A stretch of DNA of 5,414 nt from an uncultured Prevotella sp. (GTDB lineage: Bacteria > Bacteroidota > Bacteroidia > Bacteroidales > Bacteroidaceae): NCBI GenBank assembly GCA_934229335.1, contig CAKQDQ010000153.1, positions 1 to 5,414 on the forward strand, given 5' to 3'. The notes beneath the pieces are model-generated. The model was not told the DNA's origin, ran no database searches, and saw nothing but the letters and a program-made list of their open reading frames with translations. A program made the position numbers and the translations under genes. Below are positions 1-5,414 of this stretch, piece after piece; the stretch's first letter is position 1; each line of letters starts with the position of its first letter.

Positions 1-149
1 ATAATGGTGGTCTTGCTGCCGCAGAACAGCAGATACGTGATTGTGGATATATGGAACCGTTTAAGGGAGACAAACGCGAGGTGGTAGGTCTCGCAGTAGA
101 ACTCGACAGCGAAGGTAAAGGTCTTATAGACTGGCGGGTAGTGGAATGA
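1..149 (+). CDS. C-terminal fragment, probable AAA-ATPase-like / PD-(D/E)XK nuclease (DUF1703-type) protein
   Basis: An open frame enters from the left edge (first whole codon at 3) and stops at TGA 147-149, giving the last 48 residues of a longer protein. The visible part has the pattern AEQQIRDCGYMEPFKGD, then VVGLAVELD, then a final IDWRVVE. This matches my recollection of the end of the PD-(D/E)XK nuclease-like domain in AAA-ATPase-like/DUF1703 proteins: a helix with A..QI...GY, a short D-K loop, a hydrophobic strand (V.G...F/L) and a closing I..W. In that family an N-terminal P-loop ATPase domain precedes the nuclease-like domain, and many copies occur in Prevotella, Bacteroides and Porphyromonas genomes. 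Cellular roles are mostly unproven. The ATPase motifs and nuclease catalytic residues lie outside the window, so activity cannot be judged. The gene converges on the - strand block and probably ends transcription at the hairpin 372-428. Confidence 0.7.
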   Translation, partial: NGGLAAAEQQIRDCGYMEPFKGDKREVVGLAVELDSEGKGLIDWRVVE

Positions 150-247
150 AGTAGAATAGCATAGTTATTATATTGCGATATGATAGTTATCGCAACGTGA
201 ATAGATAGTGTTCATGACACGATTAGATAGAGATGACAGCGAAGGTA
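105..247. repeat. 13-bp direct repeat, two copies
   Basis: The 13-mer GACAGCGAAGGTA occurs at 105-117, inside the last codons of the + strand gene, and again at 235-247 in the non-coding stretch after it. The copies are 130 bp apart. Sequence around the copies is not clearly alike beyond a loose GTAGTGG similarity downstream of each. It may be chance or the trace of an old partial duplication of the gene end. No mobile element borders it. Confidence 0.3.
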
Positions 248-371
248 CGTAGTGGCGTGAAAAACGTTTGAAATACGACAGTGGGTTACGGGAGAGATTG
301 GCGTGTCGATAGTGAGTATAACCACTCTGTAATGTAATTTCTTTTCTGCCCAAATAGCCTTTATGTCAGAC
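150..371. other. Non-coding stretch between convergent genes
   Basis: Between the TGA of the left gene and the shared terminator lie about 220 bp in which I see no supported gene. The only frame of note, on the - strand at 168-353, would need a TTG start, lies beyond the terminator of the kinase operon, and has an Arg/Ser/Tyr/His-rich product with no recognisable motif. The stretch holds one short hairpin (173-195) and one copy of a 13-bp repeat. It is longer than needed for a 3' untranslated region, so a degraded gene end or an unrecognised small RNA remains possible. Confidence 0.5.
173..195. repeat. Short inverted repeat (8-bp stem, 7-nt loop)
   Basis: TTGCGATA at 173-180 is followed by its exact reverse complement TATCGCAA at 188-195, with a seven-base loop (TGATAGT). 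It sits 24 bp after the stop codon of the + strand gene. No T-run follows, so it is not a standard intrinsic terminator. It could be a 3'-end RNA stabilising hairpin or a protein-binding palindrome, or chance. The sequence alone does not decide. Confidence 0.35.
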
Positions 372-428
372 TATAAAAAACAGGAGGTAAACATCGTTTA
401 GGTTGATGTTTACCTCCTGTTTTTTATA
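372..428. terminator. Bidirectional intrinsic terminator, perfect 24-bp stem
   Basis: Bases 372-395 and 405-428 are exact reverse complements over 24 bp, separated by a 9-nt loop (396-404). The outer stem contains A6 on the left (375-380) and T6 on the right (420-425), so an RNA from either strand forms a GC-containing hairpin (core CAGGAGGT) followed by a U-run. Transcripts from the + strand gene ending at 149 and from the - strand operon ending at 445 both run into it. It begins 17 bp beyond the stop codon of the kinase gene, a good distance for that operon's 3' end, and 222 bp beyond the + strand gene. The stem carries an AGGAGG sequence on both strands, but no coding frame follows it, so it is not a ribosome binding site. 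Confidence 0.93.
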
Positions 429-444
429 ACTATGGTTTATGTCT

Positions 445-2391
445 TTAGTCTTCTTCCGTTTCTATAGTGGGGTGAATAGGGTGGGTGAATGTAAACCTTG
501 CACCGTTGGTGTAACTTGTATCTACCCAAATCTTACCTCCCAACTGCTCCACTATAGCGCGGCAGATAGAGAGACCGAGACCTGTTCCCTGACGGAAAGA
601 GTCTAACTTCTTAAAGCGTTCAAACACTTCCTCAGCCTTCTCTTTCGGAATACCGCAGCCAGTGTCGGTGACGCTGATGCTAATCATGTTCTCATCGGCT
701 GTTTTTTCCAGACTTACCGTGATGCTTCCGCTGTCGGTACACTTCTTGGCATTGTTGAGAAGATTAGAGATAACCTGTAACAGACGGTTCTTGTCGGTGT
801 TGATTATCATAGTGTCAAGGTCCGTCTTAGCGTAAATCTCAATATTAGGACTCTTGTTGGCGGTAGCAGACTGTGCAGCGGTGTGGATAAGTGTCACTGC
901 GTCTACTTCCTCTATGTTAAACTGCATCTTTCCTGCGTCTATCTTAGAGATATCGAGCACGTCGTTGATGAGTTTCAACAATAGCTCACCGTTTGCCATG
1001 ATTAGTTCACCGTACTGCTTCTTTTCTTCTGGCGACAGCTCTACTTCGTCGCTGATAAGAACCTGTGAGAATCCCATAACAGCGTTGAGTGGCGTTCTTA
1101 TCTCGTGGCTTATGTTAGCGATGAAACGCGACTTCATCTTGTTGGCGGTCTCTGCCTGTTCTTTGGCGATGAGCAGTTTCTTACTTTGTTTTACCAATGC
1201 CATACGTAGCAGCTTACTTCTTCGCAGCAGACTCAGTGACAGGATGAGTGCTAACGTAAGTATAACGAAAAGCACTGTGACGGTGAGAATGGTGGTTCTG
1301 TATTCTTCAAAGATAGAAACTGGTTTGTTTACTGATTCGTAATCCTGTTTGAAGAAACGTAGTGACAGTCCTAATACCTTCAGCCTGTCATGGTCGAAGA
1401 CGTATTTGTTTGTTGCTAAAGTTATCTTGCTTGGCTTGCCTGTTTGCAGGTATTTCACTACGTCGTTGGCGAGGAAATGTCCCATGGTGTGATAACGCGG
1501 GGAATATCCGCCTATAGGCCAGTGTCCTAAACCAACATCAGAAAGAGAAAAGACAGGTAACTGTGGGTTGTTCTGACAGAGAGTGTACGTTGTGTTACGC
1601 ACAATATATCTGTTAGAGTCGTCCACGCGCCATGTAGCTACCATAACAGCTTGCGTGTGTGGCAGATTTGATATGTATTCGTCAGCCTCCATGAAGGACG
1701 TGGTGCGTCCATCAAGATAGTTCACCACGAAGCGTTTGTCCGTCTTGGCGTATTGCTTGAACATCGCTTTCATCGTGATACCGCCCAAGGTGTTGTCGGT
1801 AATGACTGTCAGTGTATCGCAGTTGGGGTAGAAGTATTTTATCAAGTCGTAGTTCTTCTTGACATCATACTGGTATATTCGTCCTCCTACGATGTTGTAG
1901 TCTTTGAAGTCTTTGTTAATATCTAAAGCTTCTGGCTCCCATGTCTTGGTGTCGATATCGTCGTTGTTTGGCAATTTTACTATTGAATTACCTCTGACGC
2001 CAATAATGACAGGCGTTTTCTTCAGATATTCTTTTTTAATGGAGAAGTATGTAGTAGAAGCCTCATTACCAAGCAGTACAATTATGGCAGGTTTGTTGTT
2101 TCCGTTGAAATACTTATCGAGAATCTCATTAAGACGTGGTCTCCAGTTCTTGCTGTCTGGAAGATTCTGTGCGTTAATATGCTCAACAGCGATAGGGTTA
2201 GGAAGCCCACTTTTGGTGTATTCATCGTAGAAGTCAGACACATTGTCGCCCATACTCCTAAGGTCGGGGTTGTATGAGCACACAATGAGAATGGGCGCAA
2301 CGTTGCTACGTTGCGTCTTCTCCTTGTTCTGCTGTGCGGAAACTGGCAGTGCCAGGATTATAGAAAAAAGCAAACAAATGATAAATCGCAT
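445..2391 (-). CDS. Membrane sensor histidine kinase with periplasmic ABC-type substrate-binding-like sensor domain
   Basis: A 648-residue two-component sensor kinase. Residues 1-19 are a signal peptide (hydrophobic run, then PVSA before QQ). Residues ~31-345 resemble the ABC substrate-binding fold of the PF04392 type: strand ILIVCSYNP near 34-42, IIVLLGNEAS near 103-112, PVIIGVRG near 127-134, a second lobe with TVITDN near 195-200, and the typical closing GGYSPRYHTMG with a helix ending in GKPSKI near 294-323. One transmembrane helix spans ~367-389. After a short coiled linker comes HisKA, with phospho-acceptor His429 in SHEIRTPLN. The HATPase domain follows: N-box NLLNNAKK (543-550), G1 DTGCGIP (576-582), F-box FERF (590-593) and G2 GTGLGLS (602-608). 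All catalytic boxes look intact. There is no receiver or DNA-binding domain, so it is a classical rather than hybrid kinase and needs a separate response regulator, which is not in the window. The start ATG follows an A-rich leader without a clear Shine-Dalgarno sequence, 55 bp after the lipoprotein stop. It is the last gene of the probable operon. Ligand unknown; family call firm. Confidence 0.93.
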   Translation of the reverse strand: MRFIICLLFSIILALPVSAQQNKEKTQRSNVAPILIVCSYNPDLRSMGDNVSDFYDEYTKSGLPNPIAVEHINAQNLPDSKNWRPRLNEILDKYFNGNNKPAIIVLLGNEASTTYFSIKKEYLKKTPVIIGVRGNSIVKLPNNDDIDTKTWEPEALDINKDFKDYNIVGGRIYQYDVKKNYDLIKYFYPNCDTLTVITDNTLGGITMKAMFKQYAKTDKRFVVNYLDGRTTSFMEADEYISNLPHTQAVMVATWRVDDSNRYIVRNTTYTLCQNNPQLPVFSLSDVGLGHWPIGGYSPRYHTMGHFLANDVVKYLQTGKPSKITLATNKYVFDHDRLKVLGLSLRFFKQDYESVNKPVSIFEEYRTTILTVTVLFVILTLALILSLSLLRRSKLLRMALVKQSKKLLIAKEQAETANKMKSRFIANISHEIRTPLNAVMGFSQVLISDEVELSPEEKKQYGELIMANGELLLKLINDVLDISKIDAGKMQFNIEEVDAVTLIHTAAQSATANKSPNIEIYAKTDLDTMIINTDKNRLLQVISNLLNNAKKCTDSGSITVSLEKTADENMISISVTDTGCGIPKEKAEEVFERFKKLDSFRQGTGLGLSICRAIVEQLGGKIWVDTSYTNGARFTFTHPIHPTIETEED

Positions 2392-2446
2392 ATCAATGTT
2401 GTTGTTCTTTGGGGTGTGTAAAAGGTATTGAGAGGGGGGAGTCGAG

Positions 2447-3355
2447 TTATTCTTCTCGTGGCTTCAGTGAACCGTCGATGTAGGTAAATTCTCCTTTTCC
2501 AGTAACGAGATATTTAATGGTGTAAGGAACGAGTTTGTCGCCAGCCATGTGTGCCATGAAGTTCACTGTGTAAGTTACCTCCATGCCCTCTACAGGTTCA
2601 GCGTTCTCGTAACCTTCTTTCAACGATTCACCGAAGGTAGTGAGAAGATTACGCTGCATTGTTGTCACAACTTCATCATCGCTCATGCTCTCATATACGC
2701 TTGGAGTGTTTTCTTTCGCCTTTGCAGGGTCCCATTCTACATAGTTATGGTAGAAGTCGCAGCCACTGAAGAACTCTTGGTCACCATAAGGACTCAAGTA
2801 ACCTCCAGGATTAAACATATCATATCCGTTAGGTTCATCATAGTTAATGTTCACCCAGATTGTGATTCTGTTGTAGAATACCTTGCTGACGGTGTTACCT
2901 CTTTCGTTAGGTAAGGTGAGGATTACGCTTGGATTGTACTTCCATTCTTTGCCGATGAGTTCGAAAGGAGTTGTCACGCTTTCTACTTCTACGTCCGCTA
3001 TTGCAGGTTGGTCTGCTTTATCGCTTGCGTAGTACTCCTCTTCCTTTAATTGGTTATAGGTTATCTTCGCTGTAGAACCGTTGTCTGCGGTAGGGTATGT
3101 AGACTTCAGCCATACGGGAAGTTGTTTTGTTGCACTGTCGTTGTTAGCGAAATAGTGGTTGACCTTGAGGTCATTGTCGTTGACAAGCGATGCAATCTTC
3201 TCGTAATCGCTGTTCTTCAGTTCTATCTTCAGTTCTTTAACGTCTGTAGGACGGTATGTGTCCTCTTGAAATCCGTCCAGTTTGTCGTTGAAATCACCGC
3301 ATGACGCGAGTGTTACGGCAGCGGCAATGGTATATATATATTGTGTAAGTTTCAT
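2447..3355 (-). CDS. Uncharacterised cell-envelope lipoprotein partnered with TonB-dependent receptor
   Basis: A 302-residue protein beginning MKLTQYIYTIAAAVTLASCG: a short basic start, a hydrophobic stretch and lipobox LASC, with Cys19 as the predicted lipidated residue. The next residues (GDFNDKLDG) are acidic, which in Bacteroidota can favour display on the cell surface. Residues ~34-100 contain RPTDVKELKIEL, an SDYEKIASL helix and a DNGSTAKITYN turn. This resembles the N-terminal region I recall in various Bacteroides lipoproteins found next to TonB receptors. Residues ~120-215 are rich in aromatics and Gly (GYDMFNPGGYLSPYGDQ, FYHNYVEWD), with one internal Cys at 199. The C-terminus (~257-296) looks like beta strands. 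It is too short for SusD (about 500 residues) and shows no SusD-like helical repeats, so it is not a standard SusC/SusD partner. The start at 3355 is preferred over an in-frame start at 3448, which would add 31 residues before the signal peptide and run 73 bp into the receptor gene. It lies 20 bp after the receptor stop, so they are probably cotranscribed. No enzyme motif seen; function unknown. Confidence 0.85.
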   Translation of the reverse strand: MKLTQYIYTIAAAVTLASCGDFNDKLDGFQEDTYRPTDVKELKIELKNSDYEKIASLVNDNDLKVNHYFANNDSATKQLPVWLKSTYPTADNGSTAKITYNQLKEEEYYASDKADQPAIADVEVESVTTPFELIGKEWKYNPSVILTLPNERGNTVSKVFYNRITIWVNINYDEPNGYDMFNPGGYLSPYGDQEFFSGCDFYHNYVEWDPAKAKENTPSVYESMSDDEVVTTMQRNLLTTFGESLKEGYENAEPVEGMEVTYTVNFMAHMAGDKLVPYTIKYLVTGKGEFTYIDGSLKPREE

Positions 3356-3375
3356 TGTGTTTTGATGAGATAAGT

Positions 3376-5414
3376 TTAGAATGCCAATTTGAGTCTTACA
3401 GAGAATGTACGTCCGAAGGCGTAGAACACACGGTATGCGTCCTTCCAATCGGTGTTAGTACCATCATAGAAGGCGTCTTGTATGTACTCGTAGTCAAACA
3501 CATTCTTCACTACACCGATGATGCTTGCCTTGCAAGTACCTATCATGAAGTCGTAGCGAGCGTTGAGATCGAGTTGTCCTGCTGCCGGAACCTTCCAAGG
3601 TTCTTTAAGTGTAAACTCACCGCCACCACCGTATGTAGGCAGTGAATAGTCTGCATAGAGACGGGCATAGTAGGTAAAGTCACCGCCAACAGAGAGTGAA
3701 GGAGCGATTCTTATGTCTGCACCTAAAGCGGCAGTGGTCTGTGCAGAGCCACCAACGTGAATGCCATCTTGGTTGAGAGTGAACTTCAAGTGGTCAGGAG
3801 CACCTACTGCACTGGCTACTGCACCAGTGGTAATGTTAGCCAATGGCTGTGTAGCGGAGTTGTAGAAGTATGCTGTTGCGTTGTTAGCCCACTTCCAGTT
3901 GCCGAGTGAGAGCATACCGCGCAGTGTAGCCCATGAGGCTGGTTTTGCTACAACATCAAGTTCTACACCCATGTGTTTGGCGTTAACGCCAGTCATACTC
4001 ATGGTGTACATCTCAGTGTTGTTGTTCATATAGCCCGACTTTGACGTCGTCTTGTCCATCCAAGTGGTGTAGTATGCGTTCAGCGCAACGTACAACCAGT
4101 CCTTGCGGAAACCGTAACCTAACTCAACAGAGAAAGCCTTTTCGTTTGTTGCGTCCTTGTTAATCTCGTTACTTGACTGTGACATCAAGAACACACCACC
4201 ATTGAAGAATGGTGCGCGACTGATGTAACCGATGTTTGCATACACGTTGTTGTAGGCGTTAAGGTTATAGTTTGCTCCTGCCTTTATGCTTCCGCTGGTG
4301 AAGTTGACGGTCTCAGACTCAGCGTGAGCTTCATCATAATAGAAGCGGTCATAACGCCAATAGCGTGATGTAGAGAGTGTACCAGAGAGGAAAGCAGACA
4401 GCTTATCCTTGCTGTACTCTATCTGAGAGAACACGCCTTTCTGCACAATGTGGCTGTCGTAGTCACGATATACCACATCGCCCACGGTCAGTTTCTCGTA
4501 CTTCCAGTCTGGGTCAGCGGCGTTAATGTTATTTGCTGGGTTTATACCGCTCCTGTATCTGAGGTCGGTATAGTATGCACCGTTGTAAAGGTCAGATATT
4601 TTTGCGGTGTGAATACCTTTGTATGACCTAAGGTCTATGCCCGCATAGAGATGGAAGTTCTGGTTCAACTGGCGTGTGTATGTAGAGAGAAGGCCGTACC
4701 ATTTGTGGTCATTGTAGTTACGAGACATAACCATCTTTGAGCCAGAGTCACTCTGTTCGTTCAGTTCCTGTACCTCATCGTAGGCGTAAGTACCATCAGC
4801 GTGGCGGAAATCATATCTCAGTTTGCCGTTGGCAGCACCATACCAAGCATTGGCATACGTAGAGTTTATACCCTGACCGCTATTGCCGTAGCCGTGACCT
4901 ATGGACATATAGATGGCTGTATTGAGTGAAGATTTCTCGTCTATCTGCCATATATGGTTCAGTGAGAACTGGGGTTTATGGTAGTAGTTGTATGCGGAAG
5001 ACTTACGTTCACCGTTCTTTCCGAAACCGTAAGTAGGGTTATAGCGGTATGCGCTACTTCCCCCCATGAACTTCTTAACCGCTTGCCAGCCTTCAACGCT
5101 AAGTCCATCATACTGGTTACGTTGGTAGTGTGACTGCGGAGAGCCAAGACCTGTCAGTGCCAACTGGTGGTTAGCGTTGATGCGTTTACTGATGGCGAAG
5201 AAGAAATCATAATCGGTGAAGTCTGTGCCCTGAATGTAACCGTCGCCCCATTTCTTACCGAGAAGAGCAGAGAAGTTCCATCCTGTCTTTGTCATTCCTG
5301 TAGAAACAGAGGCAGAGATGTGATTATATCCATCGTTACCCACAGCGTATGACACGTAGCCACCTTTCTTACTGTCAACCGTTTTGGTGACAATGTTCAC
5401 GGTACCACGTTGCA
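3376..5414 (-). CDS. TonB-dependent outer-membrane receptor, 5' end outside window
   Basis: The frame is open to the right edge. At least 678 residues are visible, ending KLAF and TAA at 3376-3378. The first visible residues read QRGTVNIVTKT, the conserved strand that closes the plug domain of TonB-dependent receptors ((G/A)xxNIVTK). The remaining ~660 residues are a long run of alternating amphipathic strands rich in Tyr, Asn, Gly and Ser, as expected of a 22-strand barrel. Near residue 635 is VKNVFDYEY, matching the family's late N(L/V)FD..Y motif, and the end GRTFSVRLKLAF carries the C-terminal Phe recognised by the BAM machinery. The missing part should hold the signal peptide, the rest of the plug with the TonB box, and perhaps a carboxypeptidase-like N-terminal domain. 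A GTG at 5398-5400 is an internal Val, not the start. The protein imports a large or scarce ligand across the outer membrane using TonB/ExbBD energy. The ligand (iron chelate, cofactor, glycan or peptide) cannot be told. The lipoprotein and kinase downstream suggest a regulated uptake system. Confidence 0.93.
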   Translation of the reverse strand, partial: QRGTVNIVTKTVDSKKGGYVSYAVGNDGYNHISASVSTGMTKTGWNFSALLGKKWGDGYIQGTDFTDYDFFFAISKRINANHQLALTGLGSPQSHYQRNQYDGLSVEGWQAVKKFMGGSSAYRYNPTYGFGKNGERKSSAYNYYHKPQFSLNHIWQIDEKSSLNTAIYMSIGHGYGNSGQGINSTYANAWYGAANGKLRYDFRHADGTYAYDEVQELNEQSDSGSKMVMSRNYNDHKWYGLLSTYTRQLNQNFHLYAGIDLRSYKGIHTAKISDLYNGAYYTDLRYRSGINPANNINAADPDWKYEKLTVGDVVYRDYDSHIVQKGVFSQIEYSKDKLSAFLSGTLSTSRYWRYDRFYYDEAHAESETVNFTSGSIKAGANYNLNAYNNVYANIGYISRAPFFNGGVFLMSQSSNEINKDATNEKAFSVELGYGFRKDWLYVALNAYYTTWMDKTTSKSGYMNNNTEMYTMSMTGVNAKHMGVELDVVAKPASWATLRGMLSLGNWKWANNATAYFYNSATQPLANITTGAVASAVGAPDHLKFTLNQDGIHVGGSAQTTAALGADIRIAPSLSVGGDFTYYARLYADYSLPTYGGGGEFTLKEPWKVPAAGQLDLNARYDFMIGTCKASIIGVVKNVFDYEYIQDAFYDGTNTDWKDAYRVFYAFGRTFSVRLKLAF

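Larger units (their letters stand above)
445..5414 (-). other. Probable receptor-lipoprotein-sensor kinase operon
   Basis: Three - strand genes follow one another with gaps of 20 bp (3356-3375) and 55 bp (2392-2446). Neither gap has a hairpin with a T-run, and neither shows a convincing Bacteroidota promoter (TTTG at -33 with TAnnTTTG at -7). The first strong termination signal after the kinase stop is the hairpin at 372-428. Both internal starts follow A-rich leaders without Shine-Dalgarno sequences, the usual style in this phylum. The promoter must lie right of the window if this is a single transcript. Linking the three into one function is inference from order and spacing. Confidence 0.72.

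Noticed and set aside
168..353. Possible small - strand gene of 61 residues
   Set aside because: It needs a TTG start, lies beyond the operon terminator with no promoter seen, and has an unlikely composition and no motif.
854..1342. 162-residue open frame on the + strand
   Set aside because: It lies wholly antisense to the HisKA/HATPase part of the kinase, whose catalytic motifs are all intact. The product is Ser/Leu-rich with no motif, as expected of a shadow frame.
1904..2230. 108-residue open frame on the + strand
   Set aside because: Antisense to the kinase sensor domain; no recognisable features and no expression signals.
2411..2439. G-quadruplex or slipped-strand switch in the G-rich gap (G4 and G6 runs on the + strand)
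   Set aside because: Only two runs of three or more G are present, too few for a canonical quadruplex. A six-base homopolymer is short for phase variation, and its position outside coding sequence gives no on/off logic.
2392..2446. Separate promoter for the kinase gene
   Set aside because: TACCTTTT on the - strand loosely fits the Bacteroidota -7 element TAnnTTTG, but no TTTG lies at the right distance upstream, so it is not supported.
2549..2914. 121-residue open frame on the + strand
   Set aside because: Antisense to the lipoprotein gene; Cys/His/Val-rich shadow product.
2447..3355. SusD-family identity for the lipoprotein
   Set aside because: Length is about 300 rather than 500 residues, and no SusD-like N-terminal or helical-repeat pattern is visible.
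3356..3448. N-terminal extension of the lipoprotein to a start at 3448
   Set aside because: It would bury the signal peptide and lipobox behind 31 residues and overlap the receptor's conserved C-terminus by 73 bp. The Met at 3355 gives a textbook lipoprotein signal.
5398..5400. GTG as the receptor start codon
   Set aside because: The frame stays open to the window edge and the GTG encodes the Val of the conserved GTVNIVTK plug motif, so it is internal.
1..5414. CRISPR array, tRNA/rRNA gene, insertion sequence or phage gene
   Set aside because: I saw no regularly spaced repeats, no tRNA-like cloverleaf, no transposase frame with terminal repeats and no phage motif on either strand.

Overview
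The window looks like part of a Bacteroidota chromosome, most likely from the Prevotella/Bacteroides group. Three things point there: a TonB-dependent outer-membrane receptor coupled to a small cell-envelope lipoprotein, A-rich translation starts with no clear Shine-Dalgarno sequence, and a C-terminal fragment of a gene type common in these genomes. This is inferred from gene content; there is no rRNA or other taxonomic marker here.

Layout. On the + strand, bases 1-149 hold the last 48 codons of a gene that begins left of the window, probably the PD-(D/E)XK nuclease-like C-terminus of an AAA-ATPase-like/DUF1703 family protein. About 220 bp with no convincing gene follow, then a perfect 24-bp inverted repeat with T-runs on both strands (372-428). 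This is a bidirectional terminator between the + strand gene and the convergent block to its right.

From 445 to the right edge everything is on the - strand and reads leftwards as a compact gene set: (i) a TonB-dependent receptor, truncated at its 5' end by the window edge (3376-5414); (ii) 20 bp later, a 302-residue lipoprotein of unrecognised family (2447-3355); (iii) 55 bp later, a 648-residue membrane histidine kinase whose periplasmic part resembles an ABC-type substrate-binding protein (445-2391). No terminator is visible in either gap, so the three are probably one operon ending at 372-428.

Inferred logic: the receptor moves a ligand across the outer membrane with TonB energy, the lipoprotein probably assists capture or handling, and the kinase may sense the ligand in the periplasm and signal to a response regulator not encoded here. 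The ligand cannot be named from this sequence. The operon promoter and the receptor's signal peptide, N-terminal domain and most of its plug lie beyond the right edge.
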